A stretch of 64,000 nucleotides of DNA from DASSUW01 sp963803335. Its GTDB lineage: Bacteria > Actinomycetota > Thermoleophilia > Solirubrobacterales > Solirubrobacteraceae. A program made the position numbers and the translations under genes. Below, piece after piece: positions 50,569-59,193 of this stretch. Each line of letters starts with the position of its first letter. The first letter of the stretch is position 1. The stretch is taken from the NCBI GenBank assembly GCA_963803335.1, contig CAWDME010000009.1, forward strand, positions 372,001-436,000, given 5' to 3'. The notes under the pieces are model-generated. The model did no database searches. It was not told the DNA's origin and worked only from the letters and a program-made list of their open reading frames with translations.

Positions 50569-50982
50569 GTGACCGAGCTGCGACCGCTGCGCGCCCGTGC
50601 GCACCGCAACCTGCGCGCCGCATTCGCCACGATCGCGGAGCGGCTGGGCGAGGCCGGCCTCCTGCGGACCGATGTGCGAACCGCCGCAGACACCATCTAC
50701 GCGCTCGCCACGGAGACCACCTATCTGCGCATGACCGAAGGCGCCGGCCTCTCCACCGATGCGTACGCGGGCTGGCTCGCCGACACGCTCGCCGCCGCGC
50801 TGCTCAAGCGCTCCAGCTTGTCGCGAGTTGTAAGTTCGGGCGCAGATAGCGGGATGCATCGTCGTGGCTGGCGTTCGCCGGTGACCTGGCTCGTACCGGG
50901 CGTACTCGCGAGGTCGCCGGCGCACGTCAGGCGCGGCGAGGCGCCCGGTAGCTGCCCGCGAACTTCCGACTCGGGACACTAG
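50569..50982 (+). pseudogene. TetR-family regulator remnant (C-terminal ligand domain only)
   Basis: The first 80 codons from GTG 50569 match the C-terminal domain of TetR regulators (RNLRAAFATIAERLGEAGLL, then RTAADTIYALATETTYLRMT and AYAGWLADTLAAALL). The helix-turn-helix is absent, and nothing upstream in any plus-strand frame looks like it. After about 50812 the frame runs on into sequence without family resemblance, to a stop touching the MaoC gene end. It cannot bind DNA as a TetR. Confidence 0.7.
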
Positions 50983-51380
50983 ATCGGCTCGGTCCAGACC
51001 AGTGCGGTGCCGTCGAGCACGACCGTGCCGTCCTGGTTGGCGATCGTCGTCCGCAGCTTCGTGAGCGGCTTGTCGGTGCGCGCCTCGAGCACCTCGACCT
51101 CGGCCGTGATCTCGTCGCCCGGCCGCACGGGCGCCTTGAAGCTCCAGTCCACGTGCAGGAACACGCTCCCCGGCCCCGGCAGATCCTCGGCGACGACCGC
51201 GTTCAGCAGCCCGGACGTCACGCCGCCCTGCACGATCAGCCCGCCGAACCGCGACCGCGCCGCCGCGGCCTCGTCGTAGTGCAGCGGGTTCCGGTCACCG
51301 GTCATCTCGGTGAACAGCTCGATGTCCTCGCGGCGCACGGTCCGGGTCCGGCGCGCCGTCTGGCCCATGGTCGGTGTCAC
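50979..51380 (-). CDS. MaoC-like dehydratase (hotdog fold)
   Basis: 133 residues. MaoC/hydratase-2 signature with catalytic Asp29 and His34 in GDRNPLHYDEAAA, then RFGGLIVQGGVTSGLLNAVV and FKAPVRPGDEITAEVEV. These enzymes add water to trans-2-enoyl-CoA or related thioesters. GTG 51380 overlaps the stop of the DapA-family gene (GTGA), so both are on one leftward message; the combination suggests catabolism of an acid through a CoA ester. Confidence 0.9.
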   Translation of the reverse strand: MTPTMGQTARRTRTVRREDIELFTEMTGDRNPLHYDEAAAARSRFGGLIVQGGVTSGLLNAVVAEDLPGPGSVFLHVDWSFKAPVRPGDEITAEVEVLEARTDKPLTKLRTTIANQDGTVVLDGTALVWTEPI

Positions 51381-52273
51381 GCACTGAACTCTTGCGCACC
51401 AGCTGCGGTCTGGGCGTGGTCGAGCACCGCGCGGAGCTCGTCGATCGCGGCGTCATCGAGTGGCAGGAGCGGCGGGCGGACGGGTCCCGTGGCATCGCCG
51501 GCGAGGCGGCAGGCGGCCTTGACCCCGGCCGAATAGCTCTGGCCTTCCAAGAACCGGCAGAGCGGCCAGAGACGGCCCCACAGCTCGCGCGCGGCGGGCA
51601 GGTCGACGTCGTCGATCAGCAGCCGGTGCAGCTCGACGCATTGCTCGGGGACGATCGACGCGGTGCCCCATACGACGGCGCGGACCCCGGCGGCGAGCGC
51701 GGCGAAGGTGAGCGTGTCCCGGCCGTTGAGGAGCGTCGGGCCGTCGGTCTGGATCAGCTCGGTGGCGGCGACGGCGTCCCCGCCGGTGTCCTTGAGGCAG
51801 GCGATCGGCAACTCCCGCAGCTGGGCGGCGGTGAGCCTGACTCCGGACGCGCTCGGGAGGTTGTAGTACATGATCGGGATGTCGATGGCCTCCGCCACGG
51901 CCGTGTAGTGCGCGAGCAACTCGCGCCACGAGAGCGCGTCGTAGAACGGCGGCACGACCATCACGGCAGCGGCGCCGCACCGCTCCGCGTGCCGGCTCAG
52001 CTCGACGGTCTCGCGCGTGGAGAGCGCGCCCGTGCCGGCGACGACCGGGACACGGCCCGCGGCGGCTTCGACGACGACCTCGACGAGTTGGCGGCGTTCG
52101 GTGTGCGACAGCGTGGTGAACTCGCCGGTGCTGCCGCCCGGCACGAGCCCGCCGACACCGGCGCCGATGAGCCGGTCGACGATCGCCCTCAGCGCGTGGG
52201 TGTCGATCGCGTCGCCGTCGTCGGTGAACGGGGTGATGAGCGCGGGCAGCACTCCGTGGAACGGCTCACGCAT
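51377..52273 (-). CDS. Dihydrodipicolinate synthase/N-acetylneuraminate lyase family aldolase
   Basis: 298 residues. Class I aldolase TIM barrel with GGSTGEF (about 46-52), Tyr137 in MYYNLPS and Schiff-base Lys161 in CLKDTGGD, matching E. coli DapA numbering. True DapA is possible, but the neighbours (MaoC, oxidase remnant, LysR remnant) suggest a catabolic lyase or dehydratase of the 2-keto-3-deoxy-acid type. ATG 52273 overlaps the end of the oxidase remnant by 8 bp. Confidence 0.9.
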   Translation of the reverse strand: MREPFHGVLPALITPFTDDGDAIDTHALRAIVDRLIGAGVGGLVPGGSTGEFTTLSHTERRQLVEVVVEAAAGRVPVVAGTGALSTRETVELSRHAERCGAAAVMVVPPFYDALSWRELLAHYTAVAEAIDIPIMYYNLPSASGVRLTAAQLRELPIACLKDTGGDAVAATELIQTDGPTLLNGRDTLTFAALAAGVRAVVWGTASIVPEQCVELHRLLIDDVDLPAARELWGRLWPLCRFLEGQSYSAGVKAACRLAGDATGPVRPPLLPLDDAAIDELRAVLDHAQTAAGAQEFSA

Positions 52274-53213
52274 GGGCCACCTCTCGAAGACGGGCGTCGG
52301 CGCGTTCGGCGGCCGCGACCCCGGTGCGGGCGGCGGTCTCCATGGTCCCCAGCTCAGCGAAGTAGTCGCCGGCCAGATGTAGGTTCTCGTGCGGGCCGTG
52401 CGGGCCTTCCAGCGCCGCCTGTAGCCGACCGCGGCCGGGGCGCGCGTACACGTTGCCGAGCTCCCAGCGGTGCACGGTGGCGCCGGCGATGGCGCCGCGG
52501 GTCTGCGGGAACAGCTCGTGCAGGTCGCCCACGAAGCGGTCGACGATGACCGCGTCGGTCTCGCGCATGAGCGCCGCCGCGGCATGGGCGCCCGCGAACA
52601 GCATCAGGCTCCCGCCCGGCCGGCGGGGGCCCCGCGCGCGCAGCGCGTGCGCCTGGTTGGTGAACATGTCGAACGCGCGGCCGGGCGTGGCGATCGCGTA
52701 GACGTCGTCGTACGGCATCGCCGTCGTCTCGCTGGTCTCCACCGCGACACTGAGGAACGGGCCGTAGGTGAGCGCCGCCAAGGCGTCGGCTGCGCGCTCG
52801 GCAACGGAGCCGACGAGCGGCGCAGCGTGCGGCGCCTGCGCGGCGACGATGACCTGTCGCGCGCGGATCTCCTCGCCGTCGGCAGCGACGAGCAGGTCGG
52901 CGCCGTCGGGCCGGATGGAATGCACGCGGCAGCCGGTCCGCGCGCGGCCACCGAGCTCATGGCCCAGCGCCGCCGGCAGCTGCCCCGTGCCGCCGAGCAG
53001 GTTGTGTGCGACCAGCGAGCCCTTGCCGCCCCACACGAGGGCGAACAGGCCGATCCCGCACCCCGCCGACAGCTCGTCGAGCTCCGCCGTCGCACGATGG
53101 GCCGCGCACGAGAAGATCTCGTCCACGGCGGGCGGCAGCGGGCCGAGAAAGGCACGGAAGGTGCGGTCGTCCTCGAAGTCGTAGCGCCGATCGAGCTGGT
53201 GGTACCGCGCCAG
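52266..53213 (-). pseudogene. FAD-dependent amine oxidase-like protein missing its N-terminus
   Basis: About 315 codons of a flavin-containing amine oxidase/phytoene-desaturase-like protein remain (substrate domain AFLGPLPPAVDEIFSC, VHSIRPDGADLLVAADGE, RARQVIVAAQAPHAAPLV, and the C-terminal FAD-contact NLHLAGDYFAELGTMETAARTG). The N-terminal GxGxxG dinucleotide fold is absent. At about 53213 the sequence switches directly into a LysR gene on the other strand. Without the FAD-binding motif it should be inactive. A GTG at 53126 could still start a 286-residue fragment. Confidence 0.75.
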
Positions 53214-53953
53214 CCGGCCGCGCCTTCGCCGAGCACGCCACCCGGAGCCTACGCGCCGTCGCCGACGCGGCGGACAGCGTCGACGAGCTCGCGACCCTGC
53301 GCAGCGGCACGGTCGCGATCGGCATCTTCGCCGGCCCGTCGGCGTGGAACGTCGACGAGCTCGTCGCGGCGTTCCTGGGCCGCCATCCCGACGTCTCCCT
53401 GCGGCTGATCGGCCGCAATTCCTCGGCGATCGCCGATCACGTGCGCCGCGGCGAGCTCGAAGGCGGCGTCGTGGTGCTCCCGATCGACGACGAGAAGCTC
53501 GACGTCCGCCCGATCGTGCGCGATGAAGTCCTCTACGTGAGCGCCGATCCTGAACGCACCCGCCGGCCGGCCACCGTCGAGCGCCTCGCCGGCACGCCGC
53601 TGATCTTCTACGACGCCGAGTCCGCCGAAAAGGATCCGATCCGCCGCCAGCTCGCCGAACGCGCGCAGGCCCTCGGTGTGCGCCTGCAGCCGAAGGTCGA
53701 GGTCGAGCTCAAGGACATCGCGCTGCGCCTCGTGGCCGCCGGCATCGGTGACACCTACCTTCCCAGCGCATTCACCCATGCGCCGTATTACCCCGCGGGC
53801 CTGAGCACCGCGCCGTTCGCCCCCGCGCTCTACGACACCTTCGCGATCATCACCCGGCCCGGGTCACGGCTGTCACCGGGCGTGCGCGAGCTCCTCGCCG
53901 CCGTCGAGGCGCACATGCGCGGCATCGCCGATCGGTTCGACCGGGCACGCTGA
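53213..53953 (+). pseudogene. LysR-family regulator missing its DNA-binding domain
   Basis: The sequence begins inside the LysR linker helix (AGRAFAEHATRSLRAVADAA) and continues through a complete substrate-binding domain (LRSGTVAIGIFAGPS, GRHPDVSLRLIGRN, AAGIGDTYLPSAFTH) to the stop. The 60-70-residue winged helix is missing. Upstream frame-compatible sequence is Arg/Pro-rich and antisense to the oxidase remnant. Its last 70 bp have a near-copy at 60521-60590. Confidence 0.8.
53884..53953 (+). repeat. Direct repeat, copy 1 (LysR 3' end)
   Basis: The first 40 bp (53884-53923) are identical to 60521-60560, and the remaining 30 bp are about two-thirds identical, including the stop codon. The copies bracket the whole 54-60.5 kb redox operon. 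Encodes RELLAAVEAHMRG and the C-terminus. Confidence 0.85.
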
Positions 53954-53961
53954 CCGCCCGG

Positions 53962-55371
53962 TCACTCTTGCTGCGCGGGTCTGCGATCCGCAGGGGCGAA
54001 GCGCACGCGGACCTCGGCGCCGCCGCCCGCTGCGTTCGCCGCCTCGACCCACCCGCCGTGTGCCTCGGCGGCCTGCCGAACGATGGCGAGCCCGAGGCCG
54101 GACCCGGGCATCCCGCGGGCGTCGTCGGAACGGTAGAAGCGCTCGAACACGTGCGGCAGGTCAGCCGCCGCGAATCCGGGGCCGTCGTCACGTACGGTGA
54201 GTGTGCCGTGGCGCAGCGTGATGTCGATCCGGCCGCCGGGACGACTCCACTTGATCGCGTTGTCGACCAGGTTGGAGACGGCCCGGGCCACGCGGTCAGG
54301 CTCGCCGCGCACCACGGTGGGCTCGACGTCGAGCTGGAAGGCGACATCGACTCCGGCGCGCCCTCGAGCGCGCCCGACCAGCGACTGCACGATGCTGTCG
54401 ACCCGGACGTCGTCGAGCACCCGTTCCTGCCGGCTGTCGCGCGCCAGCTCGACGACGTCGCCGACGAGCGCGGTGAGCTCGTCCAGTTCACTCAGGATGT
54501 CCGCGCGGAGCGCGGCGCGGTCGTGCTCCGAGAGCCGGTCGAGCTCGTCGATCGTCTGGACGTTCGCCCGCAGGCTGGCGATCGGCGTGCGGAGTTCGTG
54601 GCTGGCGTCGGCGACGAGGTGCCGCTGCGCTTCGACGGAGCGCTCGAGGGCGTCGAGCGTGGCGTTGAAGCTTCGCGCGAGCCGAGCGAGCTCGTCGTCG
54701 CCGGTGATCGCGATCCGTTCGACCGCATCGGGGTTGCCGGCGATCTCCTCGGTCCGGCGCGTGAATCTCTCGATCGGGGCGAGCGCGGCGCGGGCGACGA
54801 GCGCGCCGAGGCCGGCGGCGAGCGCGATGCCGGCCGCGGCGACGATCCCGAGCACGATCAGAATGTCCCGGAGCGCGCGGTCGGTCTCCGTCAGCGGCCG
54901 CGCGACCTGGACCGCGCCGCCTCCCGCTGCCAGCGGCTCCGTGAGCACGCGGATGTGCGTGCCGCCGACCCGGGTGCTGACGAGCGTCTCGCCGGACCCC
55001 GAGCGGGCAATGGCCAGCGCCTGGGGCGACGGGGGCAGCCCGGACGCGGCGCCAGTTGGCCGCAGCACCGTCCCGTTGGCGCACACCACCTGCACATATC
55101 CCTCGGCGCCGCCGAACCGCGCGTCGTCGCGATCACTCGGAGGTGACGCGAACGAGCGCTGGCTGTCGGAGAGCCCTGCAACACAGACGCGATCGTGGTC
55201 CCGGTCAGGATCGCCGCTCTCGGCCAGCTCGTGGGCACGCGCGCGGAGCGCGTCGTCAATCTGCTGATGCAGCTGCGCCCGTACCGCGAAGAAGACCGCC
55301 GCAGCGGCGACCAGCACGGTGACGGCGACCGCGAGACCGGCGACTGCGGCGATGCGGTGACGCAGCGTCAC
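53962..55371 (-). CDS. HAMP sensor histidine kinase (HisKA/EnvZ type)
   Basis: 469 residues from GTG 55371. N-terminal membrane helix (about 10-32), an extracytoplasmic sensor with two or three Cys, a second helix (about 165-190), a HAMP linker, a HisKA helix with phosphoacceptor His in DASHELRTPIASLR, and HATPase_c motifs NLVDNAIKW, VRDDGPGF and GSGLGLAIV. Partner of the OmpR-type regulator whose stop overlaps its start (GTGA). Last gene of the redox operon. Layout resembles MprB/TcrY-type kinases. Confidence 0.93.
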   Translation of the reverse strand: MTLRHRIAAVAGLAVAVTVLVAAAAVFFAVRAQLHQQIDDALRARAHELAESGDPDRDHDRVCVAGLSDSQRSFASPPSDRDDARFGGAEGYVQVVCANGTVLRPTGAASGLPPSPQALAIARSGSGETLVSTRVGGTHIRVLTEPLAAGGGAVQVARPLTETDRALRDILIVLGIVAAAGIALAAGLGALVARAALAPIERFTRRTEEIAGNPDAVERIAITGDDELARLARSFNATLDALERSVEAQRHLVADASHELRTPIASLRANVQTIDELDRLSEHDRAALRADILSELDELTALVGDVVELARDSRQERVLDDVRVDSIVQSLVGRARGRAGVDVAFQLDVEPTVVRGEPDRVARAVSNLVDNAIKWSRPGGRIDITLRHGTLTVRDDGPGFAAADLPHVFERFYRSDDARGMPGSGLGLAIVRQAAEAHGGWVEAANAAGGGAEVRVRFAPADRRPAQQE

Positions 55372-56045
55372 GGTTCGCGGAGCACGTAGCCGACCCCGTG
55401 CACGGTGCCGATCACGGGCGGCGCGCCGACCTGCTCGAGCTTGCGGCGCAGGTAGCTGACGTACACACGCAGGGCGTTGGACGCCGGGCCGAAGTCGTAG
55501 CCCCACACGCGGTCGTAGATGACGTCCCGTGTGAGTACGCGACGGGGATTGCGCATCAACAGCTCGAGGAGCTGATACTCGGTCCGGGTCAGCTCGGCGA
55601 AGCGCTCGCCGACGACGACGCCGTGTCGCGTCGGATCCAGGCGCACGTCACCGAACGTGAGGTCGCCATCGTTCCCTTCGTCCGTGCCGACGCGGCGCAG
55701 GAGGGCCCGCAGTCGCGCCTTGAGCTCTCCGATGTCGAACGGCTTGACGAGGTAGTCGTCGGCTCCGGCGTCAAGCCCGTCGATGCGGTCCTCCACAGCG
55801 TCACGCGCGGTGAGCATCAGCACTGGCACGCGATCGCCTGCCGCGCGCAACCGCCGGCACGCCTCCAGGCCGTCCACGCCCGGCATGCCGATGTCGAGCA
55901 GGACCGCGTCCGGCGGCTGCTCGGCGATCGCCGCGAGGCCTGCCGCACCTCCGGCGGCCAGGTCGACGTCGTACCCGGCAAGGGTCAGCGCGCGGCGCAG
56001 GGCATCACGCAGCGCGCGGTCGTCATCGATGATGAGCACACGCAC
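55368..56045 (-). CDS. OmpR/PhoB-family response regulator
   Basis: 225 residues. Receiver with acidic Asp7-Asp9, phosphoacceptor Asp51 in VLLDIGMPG, Thr in MLTARD and Lys in LVKPFD. The winged-helix C-terminal domain (ELTRTEYQLLELLMRNPRRVLTRDVI, then ALRVYVSYLRRKLE and GVGYVLRE) binds direct repeats. A direct repeat with 11-bp spacing lies before the operon at 60483-60499. It is 16 bp downstream of the membrane cytochrome-like gene, so probably autoregulated within the operon. Confidence 0.94.
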   Translation of the reverse strand: MRVLIIDDDRALRDALRRALTLAGYDVDLAAGGAAGLAAIAEQPPDAVLLDIGMPGVDGLEACRRLRAAGDRVPVLMLTARDAVEDRIDGLDAGADDYLVKPFDIGELKARLRALLRRVGTDEGNDGDLTFGDVRLDPTRHGVVVGERFAELTRTEYQLLELLMRNPRRVLTRDVIYDRVWGYDFGPASNALRVYVSYLRRKLEQVGAPPVIGTVHGVGYVLREP

Positions 56046-56061
56046 GGGTACCCACAGTGTG

Positions 56062-56658
56062 CTATCCGCCGTGCCGGCCGTGCCACGACTCGATCAGCGA
56101 GAGCAGCACGAGCGCCAGCGCAACACCGCCGCCGAGCGATGCGCTCACCAGCAACCCGCGCACCAGAGAGCCGGGCGTGCGCTCAGCGCGCGCTGCCCTC
56201 AAGCTCGCAGCGAGCGCTCCCCAGGCGCGCGGCAGATACCACAGGAAGTGCACGCCGAAGCACGCGCCCCAGACGATGAACGAGACCTTGTGGAGCTCGA
56301 GCACGACGTCCGAGCGATGTCCTATGAGCAGCAGCGCAACGCCGCTGGCGAACACGATCACGGTCGCGACGACCAGCAGCGGCGCGAGCAGGCGAAGCGC
56401 GAGCTGCGGCGGCCCCTTGGCGCGATACCGCGGCGCTCCGCTGTAGTAGCGGACGAAGCGATACCCGGTGCTGCCGAGTTTGAGCACGATCGGCGGGATC
56501 AGGACGAGACCGATGAACATGTGCTCGGTGCGCAGGCCGCCGAGCCACAGGATCGTGATGCCTTCGGCGATCAACAGCGCGGTGAGCACGGCGCCGGTTG
56601 CGCTTGTGAGCAGCTCATTCCCTTCCGTCCCCGCAACCGGGCGTGCCAAACGGATCAC
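56062..56658 (-). CDS. Cytochrome b-like multi-helix membrane protein
   Basis: 198 residues from GTG 56658, with about five helices. His123 and His137 in one helix region (ELHKVSFIVWGACFGVHFLWY) are 14 residues apart, a spacing typical of bis-His haem b sites; His46 and His114 are further candidates. No named family is certain (similar to short cytochrome b561/DUF4405-like proteins). Its start overlaps the ferredoxin stop by 4 bp, so it is the likely membrane electron acceptor or donor for the ferredoxin/NuoF-like pair. Confidence 0.78.
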   Translation of the reverse strand: MIRLARPVAGTEGNELLTSATGAVLTALLIAEGITILWLGGLRTEHMFIGLVLIPPIVLKLGSTGYRFVRYYSGAPRYRAKGPPQLALRLLAPLLVVATVIVFASGVALLLIGHRSDVVLELHKVSFIVWGACFGVHFLWYLPRAWGALAASLRAARAERTPGSLVRGLLVSASLGGGVALALVLLSLIESWHGRHGG

Positions 56659-56867
56659 GCTGCCTTCCGCTCCGCCGCCAGTCGCAGGGCGAGCGTGGGG
56701 CACGCGGCCACCGCGCGGCGAGCGTGCGCGAGCAGCTCGTCGGGCACCGGCGAGTCGTCGACCATCGGGTAGCCCCAGTCATCGAGCCGGATCCACTCGG
56801 GGAACAGCTCGGCGCAGGCGCCGTGCCCCGTACACGCGATCGGATTCACCGTCAGCCGCTCACTCAT
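56655..56867 (-). CDS. Small ferredoxin ([3Fe-4S] type)
   Basis: 70 residues. Cysteines in ACTGHGACAELFP (C-x5-C) and VAACPTLAL (CP), with GHG, match the single-cluster 3Fe-4S ferredoxins that serve cytochrome P450s and related redox partners in actinobacteria. ATG 56867 (MSERLTVNPIACTG) overlaps the end of the NuoF-like gene by 4 bp. Expected to shuttle one electron between the NuoF-like protein and the membrane partners. Confidence 0.9.
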   Translation of the reverse strand: MSERLTVNPIACTGHGACAELFPEWIRLDDWGYPMVDDSPVPDELLAHARRAVAACPTLALRLAAERKAA

Positions 56868-58126
56868 GCGGCCCTCAATGCGCGCCGGCTGGGAACGGCC
56901 AGGATCGGCGGCCCGGCGCACGCCTGACACGGGCCGTGCCGGCGGTGGTCCTCGAGCTCGTCGGCGAACACGCTGAGGGCGCTGCGCAGGAAGCGGACGA
57001 CGCCGTCGGGGTGGTGGCAGGCGCCGCGGTTCTCGATCTGGCCGCTCCAGCGCTCGAGGCGCGCGGGCACCTCACGCCCGGCCGTCCCGGCGGCCAACGA
57101 GCCAACGGCGGCCGCGATCGCGGCCAGGCCATGCACGCACGGCCCGCACTGGCCGGCGTTCTCGTCAGTCATCCAGCGCACGACGCGCGCGACCTCGGCC
57201 ACCGGGCAGGCGGTCGCGGGCAGCGCGACGACGACACCGGCGCCCACGGCGGCGGCGTGCCGGCGGAGCGACGGGTTATCCAGCGTCGTCGATGCGACGA
57301 CTCCCGGCGACAACCACGAGCCGTAGTAGCCGCCGACCAGAACCGCGCGCGACGGCCGGCTCGCGCCCGCGGCGGCGAGCACGTCTGCGACGGGGGTGCC
57401 GAGCGCGATCTCGTAGACGCCGGGCCGATCGATTCCACCGCCCACCGTGACCAGTGCGGTGCCGGGATGATCTGCGGTGCCCCGCTCGCGGAACCAGTCC
57501 GGGCCGTGACGGGCAATCAGCGCGACGTGCGCGAGCGTCTCGACGTTGGCCACGAGCGTCGGGCGCCGGGCAAGCCCGCGCTCGTGGGGTCGCGGCGGGA
57601 CGAGCGTCGGCTTCGCCGGGCCGCCGTTCAGGCTCTGCAGCAGCGCGGACTCCTCGCCGGCGAGGTAGCCGCCGGGGACGGAGCTGACGCGCACCCTGCC
57701 GGCATCGTGACGCTCGCTGAGAGCGTGGCCGAGCGCCTCACGGGCCGCCCAGGAAGAGTCCTTGACGGCGATCACGACGTCGCGTGCGCCGACCGCCTCG
57801 GCCGCGAGCAGCGCTCCGTCGAGCAGCAGGTGCGGCGCCAACTCGAGGAGCGACCGATCCTTCTCGCTCATCGGCTCGCTCTCGGTGCCGTTGACGACCA
57901 GCGCCCGGCGCCCGCGCCGCGCTGCGACGGCCCGGAGCTTGGCCGCAGTCGGGAACGCCGCCCCGCCGCGTCCGCGCAGTCCGGCGGCGGCGACGGCGTC
58001 GATCAGCTGCGTCCCATGGCGTGACACCGCAGCTATGGTCCCCCCGCGTTCTTCGTGCTCGGGCAGCGTGAGCGCCCGGACCGGACCGGCGTAGGCGAGC
58101 AGACGCCGCGGACTGTCGGGGGTCAT
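56864..58126 (-). CDS. NuoF-like FMN/Fe-S protein
   Basis: 420 residues. FMN/NADH-site motif GLRGRGGAAFPT (about 50-60), VNGTESEPMSEKD, an SLBB-type domain (about 225-300), and a C-terminal 51-kDa Fe-S domain. Where NuoF has a CxxCxxC cluster motif, this protein has Ala324-x-x-Cys327-x-x-Cys330, plus Cys370 (RGACHHPDG), Cys400 and Cys403. The first cluster Cys is therefore missing and may be replaced by one of the late Cys. Likely transfers electrons from NAD(P)H or ferredoxin to the membrane. Translationally coupled on both sides. Confidence 0.9.
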   Translation of the reverse strand: MTPDSPRRLLAYAGPVRALTLPEHEERGGTIAAVSRHGTQLIDAVAAAGLRGRGGAAFPTAAKLRAVAARRGRRALVVNGTESEPMSEKDRSLLELAPHLLLDGALLAAEAVGARDVVIAVKDSSWAAREALGHALSERHDAGRVRVSSVPGGYLAGEESALLQSLNGGPAKPTLVPPRPHERGLARRPTLVANVETLAHVALIARHGPDWFRERGTADHPGTALVTVGGGIDRPGVYEIALGTPVADVLAAAGASRPSRAVLVGGYYGSWLSPGVVASTTLDNPSLRRHAAAVGAGVVVALPATACPVAEVARVVRWMTDENAGQCGPCVHGLAAIAAAVGSLAAGTAGREVPARLERWSGQIENRGACHHPDGVVRFLRSALSVFADELEDHRRHGPCQACAGPPILAVPSRRALRAA

Positions 58127-59193
58127 CCCGAAGCCTCCGTGACCGGCGCGCCGGAGATCGTGCCGCCAACCCTGTCACCGGACAGCGTGAGCTGAGCTCG
58201 CAACCGCACCGTGCGCCCGGCGGCCGACCGTACGAGCGCCTCCAGCGATGTGCCCTGCAGGGCATCGATCCGGCCTCGGAACCGGCCCGGCGCAGCCGGA
58301 GGCCCCAGCGTGACCGCGCTGCGCTCCATGACTACGCCGCCACTGGGATCGGCCTCGCCCGCGATGCGCAGGCGCAGCACGCCCGCGGTGGCGCCGGTCA
58401 GTCGCAGGCGCAGATCGACGATCGCCAGGCCGCCGGCGCTGGTGCCGCGCTGCACGGTTCCGTGCAGCCCGGCGGAGAACGGTCGCTCGAGGGGCGAGCG
58501 GGCGGTGCGCGTGACCGCGCCCGGGGTGGCGGCGAGCAGCGTGGCCGGAGTCCCGGCGCGGCGCGCCCAGCCGTCCGCCAGCGGGCCGAGCGCCAGCCAC
58601 ACCCCGACGACGGCGCTGGCGACCACGCACGCGCCGAGTGCCAAAGCCCGCGCGCGAGCGCCCTCGGCCGCGAGCCTCCAGGCGATCGCGCCCAGCACGG
58701 CGATCGTGCACGCGAGCACGATCGCGAGCATCCACGTCGTGCGCGCGTCCGAGCCCGTCCCGAGGCCATGGACGAGAGCTACCGGCCAGCACGCGTACGC
58801 CAGCCAGTGCACCGCGCGCCACGCGCGCAGTCCGAGCCGCTGCCGCAGCAGGCTCGTCACGGTGAGCGCGATGATCAGGTCGAGAGCGACAGCGCCCAGG
58901 CCGAGCCAGATCGGCCGGTAGCTGCCCGCGAACGGGAGCACCGCGTCGACGAGCCGGATCGGGGCGTAGCTGTCGAGCACTGACGTGAGCACGTGCCCGG
59001 TCAACAACGCGACGACGAGCAGTGAGACCGCCCGGTGCAGCGAGACGACGACGAACCGCGGCGATCCGTTGGGGGCCCAGCGCCGGACCTGCATGATGCC
59101 CAGCACGACGCTCGCCGTGAGCAGCAGGAGCGTGACGACCCCGGTCCCGCGGCTCAGGTACCACAGCGGCGACGGCCCAGCGGCGGCGATCAC
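58123..59193 (-). CDS. Ferric reductase-like transmembrane protein
   Basis: 356 residues. Six or seven helices in the first 205 residues with two His pairs: His53/His67 (LHRAVSLLVVALLTGHVLTS) and His129/His142 (VHWLAYACWPVALVHGLGTGSD), the classical arrangement for two stacked b haems. A C-terminal extracytoplasmic beta-rich domain (about 235-356) follows. Residues 266-269 read TGAT, the core of ApbE flavinylation sites, although the usual Asp three residues before is absent. Expected to carry electrons across the membrane. The start overlaps the ApbE stop by 4 bp. Confidence 0.9.
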   Translation of the reverse strand: MIAAAGPSPLWYLSRGTGVVTLLLLTASVVLGIMQVRRWAPNGSPRFVVVSLHRAVSLLVVALLTGHVLTSVLDSYAPIRLVDAVLPFAGSYRPIWLGLGAVALDLIIALTVTSLLRQRLGLRAWRAVHWLAYACWPVALVHGLGTGSDARTTWMLAIVLACTIAVLGAIAWRLAAEGARARALALGACVVASAVVGVWLALGPLADGWARRAGTPATLLAATPGAVTRTARSPLERPFSAGLHGTVQRGTSAGGLAIVDLRLRLTGATAGVLRLRIAGEADPSGGVVMERSAVTLGPPAAPGRFRGRIDALQGTSLEALVRSAAGRTVRLRAQLTLSGDRVGGTISGAPVTEASG

